A DNA stretch of 64,000 bases from an uncultured Clostridium sp. (GCA_947572725.1 CANPDB010000007.1:1-64000); one strand, 5' to 3'. Shown: positions 9,925 through 19,750, counted from the stretch's first letter. Translations and numbers: made by a program. The notes: generated by a model not told the origin, from the letters alone.

Positions 9925-10479
9925 TTATATTTCCATTTGAGTTCCTAAAAATGTAGCTGCTGATTGTGCTACTTTTTGTTCAACTTCATTCATTTTTCCT
10001 GTTGGCTCTTTTGACATTAATATAACTGTTCCAATTGTATCTCCATTTGAGAAAATTGGGTATACAACCTGTGCGTTATTTTTTCTTTCTTTATTATCAT
10101 TTTTTGTTATAGGTAATGCTATATCACTATTTTCTTTACTTGTATATACTTCTTTATCTTCCATTAATTGTTCTAGTTCATCACTTATGTCTTTTTCTAG
10201 AAATTCTTTTTTAGAACCACCAGATACAGCTATAATTGTGTCTTTATCTGTAATGCATGCAATATGTCCTGTTGTTTTTGATAAAGTTTCAGCATATCCT
10301 GCTGCAAATTCTGAAAGTTCTCCTATTGGAGAATATTTTTTTAATATTACTTGACCTTCTCTGTCTGTAAATATTTCTAATGGATCTCCTTCTTTTATAC
10401 GAAGTGTTTTTCTTATTTCTTTTGGAATTACTACTCTTCCTAAATCATCTATTCTTCTTACAACTCCTGTTGCTTTCAT
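9925..10479 (-). CDS. spoVT: Stage V sporulation regulator SpoVT
   Basis: A 184-residue AbrB-type transcription factor. Residues 1-50 form the swapped-hairpin DNA-binding domain (MKATGVVRRIDDLGRVVIPK), and the rest is a GAF-like sensor domain as in Bacillus subtilis SpoVT (178 residues). SpoVT modulates sigma-G dependent genes in the forespore. A sigma-G-like promoter lies upstream, matching the regulation known in B. subtilis. A strong GGAGG site precedes the ATG. It is the first indication in the window that this organism sporulates. Confidence 0.93.
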   Translation of the reverse strand: MKATGVVRRIDDLGRVVIPKEIRKTLRIKEGDPLEIFTDREGQVILKKYSPIGELSEFAAGYAETLSKTTGHIACITDKDTIIAVSGGSKKEFLEKDISDELEQLMEDKEVYTSKENSDIALPITKNDNKERKNNAQVVYPIFSNGDTIGTVILMSKEPTGKMNEVEQKVAQSAATFLGTQMEI

Positions 10480-10511
10480 AAAATTTCCTCCTTCTAATTT
10501 TTGTCTAATTT

Positions 10512-10540
10512 TAGTATGTCAAAAAAGGAATTTTTTATGC
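10512..10540 (-). promoter_or_regulatory. Sigma-G-like promoter of spoVT
   Basis: On the minus strand GCATA (10536-10540) lies 17 bases upstream of CATACTA (10512-10518). These match the B. subtilis sigma-G consensus elements GMATR and CATNHTA at every position, one base closer than the common spacing. Confidence 0.6.
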
Positions 10541-10595
10541 AAAAAAGAAAAACTTTGATAAAAAATTTCTTAACTTTTTTAAGTTTTTCTTTTTT
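10541..10595 (-). terminator. Terminator of fbp
   Basis: AAAAAAGAAAAACTT pairs with AAGTTTTTCTTTTTT, ending in T residues on the minus strand, directly after the fbp stop. Confidence 0.6.
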
Positions 10596-10604
10596 ATTTC
10601 TTTA

Positions 10605-12569
10605 TTAATTAATTTGTTTTAATTCACCTGTCTCATAGCATTTTAATAATTCATATAAATCTCTAATTTCTTTTTTTAGTTTTTTTCCAATATCAGTATC
10701 AGCAACTCTTTTTCTAGTTTGTTCTGTCTTTCTTACAATTAATTCTGATATAATATCTTTTTCTTCTGATATTGCTTTTTCTACTGATTCAAATGGTTTA
10801 TTCTGACTAAGTAATAGTCCATGTGAATTGTAAGTTAAAATATAGCCTGCATTTCCTGTTTTTTCTCTAAAGCTTTTTGCAAATCCTCCATCAATAATTA
10901 GTAATTTTCCATTTGCTCTAATTGGACTTTCTCCATCTTTTGCTTTTACTGGTATATGTCCATTAATTATATGTGAGTCACTTTCTTCTATTCCAAATTC
11001 TTTTAATACTTTTTCTCCTGTTTTTTCATCCTCCATATGATAATAATATGGATTTTTTGCTTCTTTATGAGTTTCTTTATCTTTTACAAAATAGCTTTCA
11101 AATGTTGCCATTTTTTCTTTTCCGAAAAACGGTGAATTGGGTGATATCCATAAATACCACATTATATCGATTAATTCTTTATCTGGTGAATTTTTATTTA
11201 TCCATATTTTATTTACAGTATCATTAATTAAATCAAAGTATTCTTTTCCTTTTACTTTTTTGTTTAAAAAATCAACTTCCTTAAATTCGCCATCTTCGGT
11301 CATTGGAATACATCCATGGAATAATAAGTTTGAATTAAATATTGTGTATACTTCTCCTTTTTTGTATATGTAATCAATATGATTTTCTAATTTTTGACTA
11401 TGTGTAAAAGATTCTGTTAGTCTTTCTACAACTTCTTTTTCTTCTTTAGTTAACTGATATACATCTTCCTTGTTTATTGTTGGAAAATTATTATCATTAA
11501 TTTCATATTTTTTTCCTTCTATTAATACATAACCTTTTTTATAATTTATTTTGTCTAATAATAATCTGTCATCTAATTCATATTCTGGATGTTCCTTTAT
11601 TAGCTGTCCTTCTATTTTTAATTGTATAATTGTAATTGCTTTATGTATTTTTGCTATATTGTTTATATCACTATTATCATATTTACTATTTTCAAATATT
11701 TTTGGTATAAAGTTTGAGCAATTGTCATTTTTATAAGTTTCCATTGCAAATGTAAATAATGGTCTTACATTAATTCCATAGCTATCTTCTAAAACTCCTA
11801 TATTATTATATCTTGCACATATTCTTATCACAGTTGCAATACTTGCCATATTCCCACAAGTTGCACCCATCCATAAGATGTCGTGGTTTCCCCATTGCAT
11901 ATCTATGCTATGAAATTTTTTTAATTTTTCTATTACTAAATCTGGATATCTTCCTCTATCATATATATCTCCTATTATGTGTAAATGGTCTATCGCCATT
12001 CTTTTTATTAAGTTAGATAATGCTATAATAAAACTATCTGCTTGGTTTAAATCTATAATTGTATTAATAATTGCTTTATAATATCTTGTTTTATCCTTTT
12101 CATTACTTGCTTGTGAATTTAAAATCTCATCTATTACATATTCAAAACCACTATTAATTGCTTTTCTTACTTTTGATCTTGTATATTTTGAACTGACTTG
12201 CTTTGCAACTTCAACTAATCTGTATAGTGTAATATTATACCATTCTTTGCAATCTTCTACTTCTTTTTTTATTAATTTTAATTTTTCTTCTGGATAATAA
12301 ATTAATGTTGCAAGTGTAGCTCTTTCTTTTTTTGTAATTGTATTTCCAAAAATGTCATCAATTTTACTTTTTATAATTCCTCCACCATTATTTAAAATGT
12401 GTTCAAATGGCTCATATTCTCCATGTATATCACTTAAAAACATTTCTGTTCCTTTTGGTAAGTTTAAAATTGCTTGTAAATTGATAATTTCTTCTGCAAC
12501 TTCATTTATATTTTTATATTCTTTACTTAATAATTTTAAATACTTGTGTTTATCATAATTATTTTCCAT
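10605..12569 (-). CDS. fbp: Fructose-1,6-bisphosphatase class III
   Basis: A 654-residue gluconeogenic phosphatase of the Firmicute-specific class III (YydE type), unrelated to class I. Metallophosphatase motifs are visible: FLSDIHGEYEPF near residue 45, HIIGDIYDRGRYPD, MQWGNHDILWMGA and INGHIPV. Length is typical (~640-670). It removes the 1-phosphate from fructose 1,6-bisphosphate. Transcribed alone: a terminator follows, and a large palindrome precedes it. Confidence 0.95.
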   Translation of the reverse strand: MENNYDKHKYLKLLSKEYKNINEVAEEIINLQAILNLPKGTEMFLSDIHGEYEPFEHILNNGGGIIKSKIDDIFGNTITKKERATLATLIYYPEEKLKLIKKEVEDCKEWYNITLYRLVEVAKQVSSKYTRSKVRKAINSGFEYVIDEILNSQASNEKDKTRYYKAIINTIIDLNQADSFIIALSNLIKRMAIDHLHIIGDIYDRGRYPDLVIEKLKKFHSIDMQWGNHDILWMGATCGNMASIATVIRICARYNNIGVLEDSYGINVRPLFTFAMETYKNDNCSNFIPKIFENSKYDNSDINNIAKIHKAITIIQLKIEGQLIKEHPEYELDDRLLLDKINYKKGYVLIEGKKYEINDNNFPTINKEDVYQLTKEEKEVVERLTESFTHSQKLENHIDYIYKKGEVYTIFNSNLLFHGCIPMTEDGEFKEVDFLNKKVKGKEYFDLINDTVNKIWINKNSPDKELIDIMWYLWISPNSPFFGKEKMATFESYFVKDKETHKEAKNPYYYHMEDEKTGEKVLKEFGIEESDSHIINGHIPVKAKDGESPIRANGKLLIIDGGFAKSFREKTGNAGYILTYNSHGLLLSQNKPFESVEKAISEEKDIISELIVRKTEQTRKRVADTDIGKKLKKEIRDLYELLKCYETGELKQIN

Positions 12570-12612
12570 TTCTAACTTCCTTTTTTATAACATTTAATTA
12601 ACCTATATAAAT

Positions 12613-12792
12613 AATAAAATACTTTATAAAATATGAAAAAAGCGGATTGAAAGTAATTGAATTAGAAATTCTCAAATTCATTTTATGGAAAGAGTTCATC
12701 TATTGATGGAAGGGTGCCATAAAATGAATCTAGAATTTCTATGATAATTAACTTGAACGAGCATTTTTAAATATTTTATAAAGTATTTTATT
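12613..12792. repeat. Large nested palindrome upstream of fbp
   Basis: An outer stem of ~24 bp (AATAAAATACTTTATAAAAT with its complement ending at 12792) encloses a mismatched segment (AAGCGGATTGAAAG ... TTGAACGAGC), an inner ~25-bp imperfect stem (near 12662-12690 and 12710-12740) and a 25-base loop. The architecture resembles family 1 but the boxes differ. It spans the gap between fbp and the KAP NTPase gene and overlaps the latter's stop. Confidence 0.65.
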
Positions 12793-14770
12793 AAGATATT
12801 TCATCTTTTTTAGGTAAAAAATTTAATTTATTCTTATATTTATCTAAAATATAATCTAAACTACTTAAAAACTCATTTAGCATAACAATTTTTATTGTAG
12901 GCTCTTTTCCTTTTAAATAATCTTCAATAATTTGTTTTAATTGTTTAATATTTTGCATCTCTGGCTCTATTTCTTTTGCAAATCTATCAACTCTATCAAT
13001 TAATTTTTCTTTTATTAGCACAATATCTTCATTACTTGCACAAGAAATTCTTTGGAACAATTGGAATGGGTCATAATATTTAAATATTGGCATATCCATA
13101 CATTGCTTATCAAATTTCTCATAAAATTGTTCCATTTTCATTGGAATACATTTCATAATTTCTTCTGCTTTTTCTTTATTCATTTTATCTAGTAATTGTT
13201 CATTTAGCATATGAAAATGTTTTAAAATTTCATCCATATCTTCAGCTACATCATCAATTGCTATTTTTCCTAATTCATCCTCTACATTGTCACAATATTG
13301 TGATGTTAAGGAAGCAATATTCATTCCATTAAAAAATGTATTTTTTAATGTTTTTAAATCATATTCTATTAAACCTCTTCTTGAAAAATAGCTAAAATAT
13401 GCAAATAATTTTACAATATCAATTAATGTATGTTTTCCTTCTTTTACTTCTTCTAGCACTTCTTTTATAATAATGTCAAATTGGTCATCTGATATTTTCC
13501 AATATTCTTCTGTTAATAATCTTTTATATGCTGGCAAATTTTCTGTATCAACTGTGTTTCTTATTGTTTCCATATTTTCTTTAAATAATTTCATATCAAA
13601 TATACGAGTTCTTACATAATATTCTATGAATTTGAAGAAACGATATTCTGATTTAAAATTATAATAATAGTTGTTATCAAATTCTTTAATATAAAATTGT
13701 CTGTTATCCATCAATATTCTTGAAGATACTAAAATTGATTTATATTCTTCATTGTCTTTAATATTGATAAATTTATCTTTTGTTATTTTTCCTGCTTTTA
13801 TTTCAAATGAAATTGCTATTGTGAAAATAAGCATTGTTTGCATAACTCTATTATTTGTATTTGGATATGATTTATTTACCATTTCAAATATCTTTTTAAA
13901 GTCATTTAATGCGTGTTTCAAAATTCTTAAGTTTCTTGTTCCACTTTTATGGAATGTAGAAATTATTAATCTTGTGTTTTCTCTTAAAAATCTAATTAAA
14001 TCTGGATTATTTTCATATCTCATTAAAATCCCATTAATAATGTAATCAAATTTTGGTGCATATTCAAAAGTCTCTCCAATTAGCTTTTCTTTAATTCTTT
14101 CATAATCGTTTGCTTTATCAAACACATGCTCAATTTTGTCTTGGATTTTTTCTACCATTGGAACGTCTGCTTTGTTTAGTTCTCCTTGTTTGTCTAATAA
14201 ATAAGTTGCTATAAATGTTTTCATTTCTAAGTTAGAACTTTTTAGTTTAGTAGATAATTCTTTTTCGTTACAAATGATAATTGTTTTAATATGGTCATGT
14301 TCAACAAAGTTATTGATATATCCTAAAATGTCTATAACATCAACATTTGCTCTTTCTAAATCGTCAAAACATAAGACTTTGTCATCTGTTGAAAAGAATT
14401 CTGCATAATCAATTTTATCTCCACTTTGGGTCACTCCAAAAAGATTAGCCATATCAAGACCTGTTTTTGCATATTCTGGTATTGTAGTTTGCTCATTATT
14501 ATTCATAAATTTTCTTAAATTTTTGTCCATTAAATGAGTTGTTTCTATGAATATTTTTTTGCTGATTTCTTCTAAGTTTGAAATTCCATATAAAGACATA
14601 TAAATTGTTGTATATCTTTTTCCGTTTAATTGCATAGATTCAATCTTTTTGCGAACTTTGTTATTCCAAAAGTGAGTCTTTCCAGAGCCCCATTCTCCAT
14701 TAATCATAACAGCATAGTCTGTATAGTCTGACCTAATATAATCTAATATGCTTTCTACTAAATCTTCCAT
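12791..14770 (-). CDS. KAP-family P-loop NTPase
   Basis: A ~659-residue NTPase with Walker A NGEWGSGKTHFW near residue 30 and Walker B VLCFDDLERANVD, both typical of KAP P-loop proteins. The long helical remainder has no recognised domain and no clear transmembrane helices. KAP NTPases are often found in defence or membrane-associated loci; its role here is unknown. A longer frame begins at 14809 inside comFC, but GGAGG lies before ATG 14770, 14 bases after the comFC stop, so it is probably co-transcribed with comFC. Confidence 0.75.
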   Translation of the reverse strand: MEDLVESILDYIRSDYTDYAVMINGEWGSGKTHFWNNKVRKKIESMQLNGKRYTTIYMSLYGISNLEEISKKIFIETTHLMDKNLRKFMNNNEQTTIPEYAKTGLDMANLFGVTQSGDKIDYAEFFSTDDKVLCFDDLERANVDVIDILGYINNFVEHDHIKTIIICNEKELSTKLKSSNLEMKTFIATYLLDKQGELNKADVPMVEKIQDKIEHVFDKANDYERIKEKLIGETFEYAPKFDYIINGILMRYENNPDLIRFLRENTRLIISTFHKSGTRNLRILKHALNDFKKIFEMVNKSYPNTNNRVMQTMLIFTIAISFEIKAGKITKDKFINIKDNEEYKSILVSSRILMDNRQFYIKEFDNNYYYNFKSEYRFFKFIEYYVRTRIFDMKLFKENMETIRNTVDTENLPAYKRLLTEEYWKISDDQFDIIIKEVLEEVKEGKHTLIDIVKLFAYFSYFSRRGLIEYDLKTLKNTFFNGMNIASLTSQYCDNVEDELGKIAIDDVAEDMDEILKHFHMLNEQLLDKMNKEKAEEIMKCIPMKMEQFYEKFDKQCMDMPIFKYYDPFQLFQRISCASNEDIVLIKEKLIDRVDRFAKEIEPEMQNIKQLKQIIEDYLKGKEPTIKIVMLNEFLSSLDYILDKYKNKLNFLPKKDEIS

Positions 14771-14783
14771 TAAATCCTCCTTA

Positions 14784-15443
14784 TTAATCTTTAGCAAGTG
14801 TAAGTACACCTATTTTAGCAACATTTCCTTTTCTTAATATTTTGCTACATTCATTTACTGTACTTCCTGTTGTATATATATCATCAATTAATAAAACCTT
14901 CTTTTTATTTATTATTTGCTTATTCTTCAATTCATAAACACCTTTTATATTATTTTCTCTATCTTCTTTATTCAACTTACTCTGCTCAATTATATTTTTC
15001 GTCTTTAATAAGCAATCTTGTATTAACACCAAATTAGTTTGTTTAGCTACCTCTTTTGCTATCAATAAACTTTGATTATATCCTCTTTCTTTATATCTTT
15101 TTTTACTTATTGGAACTGGTACAATTGTATCATAATTTTTAATATTTTCAAATAACTTTTTATTATTTAACAAAAAATTTACAAATGTACTATATAAATA
15201 AGATTTTTCATTGAATTTGTAATCTAATATCAGTTTTCTTATTTGCCCCTCATATTTAAAAACACTTATCAATTCATTAAAATATTTATCACTTACTTGC
15301 TTTTCAATATATATATTTAATTCTTTATTTAACCTTATTTCACATTTTTTACACAAGGAATTTGAGTTTACTTTTCCACAAATTCCACATACTGTTGGAT
15401 AAATCCAATTTGAGACACTTGGGACGGTCTTCATTTGTTTCAT
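14784..15443 (-). CDS. comFC: ComF-family phosphoribosyltransferase-like protein
   Basis: A 219-residue ComFC homologue. Four cysteines near the N-terminus (CGICGK ... CKKC) form the expected zinc site. The C-terminal half is a type I phosphoribosyltransferase fold with the PRPP loop VLLIDDIYTTGSTVNEC. ComFC supports DNA uptake and processing of incoming single strands in naturally competent bacteria, and occurs widely in others. The first ~13 codons (MKQMKTVPSVSN) fall inside a REP-like palindrome bordering the transposase gene, so the natural N-terminus has probably been replaced. Confidence 0.85.
   Translation of the reverse strand: MKQMKTVPSVSNWIYPTVCGICGKVNSNSLCKKCEIRLNKELNIYIEKQVSDKYFNELISVFKYEGQIRKLILDYKFNEKSYLYSTFVNFLLNNKKLFENIKNYDTIVPVPISKKRYKERGYNQSLLIAKEVAKQTNLVLIQDCLLKTKNIIEQSKLNKEDRENNIKGVYELKNKQIINKKKVLLIDDIYTTGSTVNECSKILRKGNVAKIGVLTLAKD
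15411..15443. repeat. REP-like palindrome, left flank of RAYT
   Basis: TGAGACACTTGGGACGGTC followed by TTCATTTGTTTCAT can fold with GAGAC / GTTTC ends. It resembles the palindrome at 16491-16523 on the other side of the transposase gene. It overlaps the comFC start codon. Confidence 0.6.
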
Positions 15444-15470
15444 TATTTTGTCGAATAGTGTTATTTCTTG

Positions 15471-16226
15471 TCATCTCCTTTTTTCTAATTTTCTATAAAA
15501 TGTCGCTCTACTTATGTTTAGAGCTTTCGCTATTTCTACTTTAGTAAATTTGTATTCATTTTCTGTCAAATATTTTATGAATTCTTTTATAACTGTTGAA
15601 TTTATTTTTTTACCATTTATATTCTGCTTATTTTCTGTATGAAATTCTTCTAATACATCTTCAATTTTTGTAGTTTCATTTTCTAAATTCATTATTTGAT
15701 ATTTAATAGATTTAAATTTTTCTATATAGTTTTCTTCTGAAAGAAATACAAGATTTAAAATTTTTGAATTAATAAAATTATTTTTATTTATATAATCATT
15801 ATATGATGAAAATTTATACTTTTCTTCACTATCAACAATTTTCGCTTTTACAGGGTTCATATGTATATATTTTATACAAGTATATAATTGGTTTTGGTCG
15901 CTGATAATCTTTGAAGTAAATCTGTTTCTAAATACATATCCTACTCGATCCTTCAATTTGTTATAATATAATGCATATTCTGTGTTGATATCTTTCATAA
16001 ATAAGCTTAACCTTTTTGTATCATTTGTATATGTTAATAAGTGTGCGTGATTATCCATAATACAATAAGATATAATTAATAGTTCATATTTTTGACTGTA
16101 TTTTTTCATTAAGTTTAGATACTTCTGTTTTTGCTTATCATTTTCAAAAATAAATTCTCTATTTATTCCTTGTACCATATTATGGATAAAAAATTCTCCT
16201 AATAAATTTCTTGCTATTCTTGGCAT
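15471..16226 (-). CDS. REP-associated tyrosine transposase (Y1/HUH, RAYT)
   Basis: A ~251-residue single-strand nuclease of the IS200/IS605 TnpA relatives. The HUH motif is in IMDNHAHLL near residue 60, and the catalytic Tyr in NTEYALYYNKL near residue 90. A C-terminal helix-turn-helix (ALNISRATFYRKL) is added. RAYTs process REP palindromes; matching palindromes flank this gene on both sides. A ribosome site GGAGG precedes ATG 16226 (an earlier in-frame start at 16256 lacks one). Confidence 0.85.
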   Translation of the reverse strand: MPRIARNLLGEFFIHNMVQGINREFIFENDKQKQKYLNLMKKYSQKYELLIISYCIMDNHAHLLTYTNDTKRLSLFMKDINTEYALYYNKLKDRVGYVFRNRFTSKIISDQNQLYTCIKYIHMNPVKAKIVDSEEKYKFSSYNDYINKNNFINSKILNLVFLSEENYIEKFKSIKYQIMNLENETTKIEDVLEEFHTENKQNINGKKINSTVIKEFIKYLTENEYKFTKVEIAKALNISRATFYRKLEKRR

Positions 16227-16343
16227 GAAACCTCCTTTCGTTTCTATATTATACAATTGTAATTATGTTCATTCAATGTTCTCTATGTAAATTTTATCGC
16301 AAATATAACATTTTTTTACAACTCACAACTATGTTTTTAATAA

Positions 16344-16370
16344 GAGTTAAAATATATTATCTTTTAACTC
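16344..16370. terminator. Hairpin upstream of the RAYT gene
   Basis: GAGTTAAAA and TTTTAACTC form a 9-bp stem with a 9-base loop. It lies in the otherwise gene-free 16227-16490 stretch, between recD2 and the transposase, and could terminate recD2 transcription. Confidence 0.4.
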
Positions 16371-16490
16371 TTTAACTAATATAAATTAACTGCAAATTGT
16401 AACGACAAATTTCTACAGAAAAATACTTTGTTCTAAAAGTCATATCTTCGTTATCGCAGTTATAGCAAGTATCTAAACGTATATGTGAAA

Positions 16491-16523
16491 TGAGACAAAT
16501 TAGGACTGTCCCAATTGTCTCAT
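16491..16523. repeat. REP-like palindrome, right flank of RAYT
   Basis: TGAGACAA and TTGTCTCA pair around an inner GGAC/GTCC stem. It contains the recD2 stop codon (16500-16502) and mirrors the palindrome at 15411-15443. Confidence 0.65.
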
Positions 16524-18736
16524 TTTATATTCTAAACCTGTGTTTCTTTTTTTGCTGTCTACATTTTGTATCATGTATTGTATGACATTTTCGTATCCTA
16601 CTATTATTAGTAGTTTTTTTGCTCTTGTGATTCCTGTGTATAGTAAGTTTCTAGTCATTAGCATTGGTGCTGATGGTGGTATTGCTATTATTCCTACATC
16701 GAATTCACTTCCGTTGTGCTTTGTGTATTGTTATGCTATAACTGTGTTCTATTTGGTCTAGTTCCTCATATCCGTATAATGCTATTTTTTCGTCATCGAA
16801 TTTTATTTCTACTTGTTTGTTTAGTTCGTCTATTTTTAGAATTGTTCCTATTTCTCCATTAAATACTCCTCGTCCCCATTCTTTACTTCCATATGTGTCT
16901 TTTTGCCAGTCCATATCATAGTTATTTTTTATTTGCATTACTCTGTCTCCGTTTTCTGAATGTTGCTCCCATACTGTTTTTTTCTGGCGTTTTGTCTATA
17001 TTTGGATTTAGTCTTTCTTGTAATACTTTGTTTAGTTCTCTTGTTCCTAACATTCCCTTTTTTGTTGGCGTTAGTACTTGTATGTTTTGAAAAAAGTCAT
17101 AATCTCCATAGTTTTTTAGCCTTCCTGTACATAATGATATTATTTCTGATACCATTTTTTCTTGTGAGTTTTCTTTTATGAAAAAGAAGTCTTGTTGTAA
17201 TTCTTCTTCTGTTGTGTCTTCTCCTTTTTTTATAAAGCCTTCTCCATTATTTACTCTATGTGCATTTAGTACTATTTTACTTTTTGCTGCTTGTCTAAAT
17301 ATTTTGTCTAAATGTATTGTTGTAACTGTTTCTGAATGTATTATGTCTTTTAATATGCTTCCTGGTCCTACTGATGCAAGCTGGTCTTCATCTCCTACTA
17401 AAATTACCTTTGTTCCTTTATATATACATTTTAATAAATAGTTCATTAAAAACATATCTACCATTGACATTTCGTCTACAATAATTAAGTCTGCGTCTAT
17501 TGGTGCTCCTTCATAATCTGTATTATTTTTATATAGACTTTCTTCATCAATTTTTCCTATTTCTAATAATCTATGCAATGTAGATGCTTCTTTACCTGTT
17601 GCTTCTGTCATTCTTTTAGCTGCTCTTCCTGTTGGTGCACATAGTACCACTTTTTTTCCGTTTCCTTCATAAATTTCTATTATACTTTTTATAATTGTTG
17701 TTTTTCCTGTTCCAGGTCCACCTGTAACAACTGTTACATTATTTTCATTTATTAATTTAATTGCTTCTTTTTGTTTATCTGACAATTCTATGTTTGAATT
17801 TTTTTCTGATTTTTTTAATTCGCTTTCTATGTTTTTTACTTTTTTTATATTTTTACTTTCTTGTAATCTTTTAATACGAATTGCAATTTCTTGTTCTGTT
17901 TCATAAAAACCTGATAAAAATATATATTCTCCATCTTCTCTTTTTTCTATCACAATTTCATCTTTTACATTTAAATTAATTAAACCATCTTCTACATTTT
18001 CGCTTGATACATCTAATAATTGAATTACAAATTCTATTAGATTTTCTTTTAAAACACAACTATGTCCATTATATGTTATTTTGATTAGACCATATTTAAT
18101 TCCACTTGTTATTCTCTTTTCATTATCATAATTAATTCCTATTTCCAATGCCATTTGGTCTATTTGTTTAAAATCAATTCCTCTTGTTAAATCAATTAAA
18201 ACATATGGGTTTGACTCAATTTCCTCAATTGCATTTGTTCCATATAGTTCAAATACCTTTTTTGCATATTCTGCTCCAATTCCAAACTTCTCTAAAAATC
18301 CTACTATTTGCCAAACTTCCCAATTTTGTATGAAACTTTCTGATATCTCTTTTGCTTTTTTTTCTGATATTCCTCTTATTTCTGCTAACCTGATAGGTTC
18401 ATCTCTTAAAATTTTGATTGTATCTTCTCCAAATTTGTCTACAATTCTTTTTGCTGTTGCTTCTCCTACACCTTTTATATTTCCATTTGCTAAATACCTT
18501 TGTAGTGCTCCCATAGTTTGTGGCATCATTTTTTCAAATGTATCTATTTTAAATTGTCTTCCATATTCTTTATGTTCTACAAATTTTCCTGTTAATTTTA
18601 ATGTGTCTCCAGAATTAATAAATGGCAAATATCCTACTACTGTTATTAATTCTTCTTCTGTTTCTATATCTGCTATTGTGTAACTATTTACTTCGTTTTT
18701 GTATCTGATATCTACTACTTCTCCTGTTATTTCCAT
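16500..18736 (-). pseudogene. recD2: RecD2-type ATP-dependent helicase with two frameshifts
   Basis: A 5'-3' DNA helicase of the RecD2 (no RecBC) family. The intact part (18736-16922) holds the N-terminal OB/HhH region (LANGNIKGVGEATAKRIVDK), Walker A GGPGTGKTT, DEMSMVD and QLASVGPG motifs. Two single-base insertions follow: one in a seven-A run (16977-16983), one extra C near 16713 (CAACGGAAG instead of CAAGGAAG). Removing both gives a continuous 744-residue protein ending in TGITRAKK and a stop at 16500, the normal family length. Sequencing error or real decay cannot be told apart here. Confidence 0.85.
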
Positions 18737-19191
18737 GTATCTCTCCTCTGCTATTTTTCATAGTTTATCATAAAGAGAACATCTTTTCAAGTTAAATCTG
18801 CTTTAAGTTTCGGTATTTTTTGAAAAAATTACGCAACTAAAAAAAATATATTATTGAGGTAAAAGATAAAAAAATTTAGAAGAAAAAGCAATACATATGG
18901 TAAATTTATAAAAAAATACAGAATGAAATTTATAGAATAGAGAGTCAACAAATGATATTGAAAGACTATGAATTAATATCAATTTGTATAGTTTTAAATA
19001 TAAATCTTAAAGAATTAGAAAAAATAATTAAAGATTCATAAGAAAAGAAATATAAAGTATAATTATCTACTTTATATTTTTTATTATATTAAAGATTATA
19101 AGAAAAGTGAAAAAAAGTATCTTAAAAAGTAATGCAAGCAAAACTAAAAAATAGCCTATTTATCATTATTTTACATTAAATATAAAAAGAT
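18737..19191. other. AT-rich stretch, possible HTH-gene remnant
   Basis: No intact gene is visible. On the plus strand GKFIKKYRMKFIE and, in a different frame ending at 19041, LKDYELISICIVLNINLKEL resemble fragments of an XRE-type repressor, which would make this a decayed regulator. A GAAAAG-rich 3' flank follows. The assignment is weak. Confidence 0.3.
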
Positions 19192-19229
19192 AGACTGTTA
19201 ACAATATATAATAATATTATTAACAGTCT
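19192..19229 (-). terminator. Terminator of the secreted-protein gene
   Basis: AGACTGTTAA and TTAACAGTCT pair around an 18-base AT loop, followed on the minus strand by ATCTTTTTAT. Confidence 0.65.
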
Positions 19230-19318
19230 TGGTATTCTTATATAGACTACCATAATCCTTCTTATTGCAATGTCTGAGCAAATGTACTATAAATGCTATT
19301 ACCTATCTGTTCTGTTCT

Positions 19319-19750
19319 TTAATCCTGACGGCAGTATATAACGCCTGAGCCTGCTCTTGGTGATGCCTGAATAGTATATATATCACTACCACACCAAAAT
19401 ACTCTGCTTCCTTGCCCTGCAACTGCTTCATTCTCGGACCAAATAACATTGCCATTTCTTCCCAACATACGAATATCCGTCCCTACAACACGTAAACCAT
19501 CAAGAGTAGTATTCATACACTTGACATAAACATTGCAATTAAAACCAGAGGTCGAAGTTGCAATAGTTGTCCATTGGTTTGACGAAATATTGATGCCAGA
19601 ATAAAACTTATTTGAATACACTGATGCTTCATCTGTTACCGACATTGTTTCTTTTCTATCAATATCAGCAGCAGAAACTACTGTTGTCATACTCGTTACT
19701 ATTGCAAATGCAAGAGTGAGAGCAGTAAAAGTTTTCTTAAAATGTTTCAT
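19319..19750 (-). CDS. Small secreted protein with signal peptide
   Basis: A 143-residue protein. Residues 1-28 (MKHFKKTFTALTLAFAIVTS ... VVSA) form a classic Sec signal peptide with cleavage after VSA. The mature part is Ser/Thr/Gly rich with four Cys and a repeated aromatic pattern ending SGVIYCRQD; no family is recognised. Its codons are clearly richer in G and C than neighbouring genes, suggesting recent transfer. AGGAG precedes ATG 19750, so I rejected the longer frame from 19789. A bacteriocin or adhesin-like role is possible but unsupported. Confidence 0.7.
   Translation of the reverse strand: MKHFKKTFTALTLAFAIVTSMTTVVSAADIDRKETMSVTDEASVYSNKFYSGINISSNQWTTIATSTSGFNCNVYVKCMNTTLDGLRVVGTDIRMLGRNGNVIWSENEAVAGQGSRVFWCGSDIYTIQASPRAGSGVIYCRQD

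Noticed and set aside
18952..19041. 29-codon plus-strand frame resembling an XRE-regulator tail
   Set aside because: Too short, no ribosome site, and the upstream matching part is in another frame; kept only as a possible remnant.
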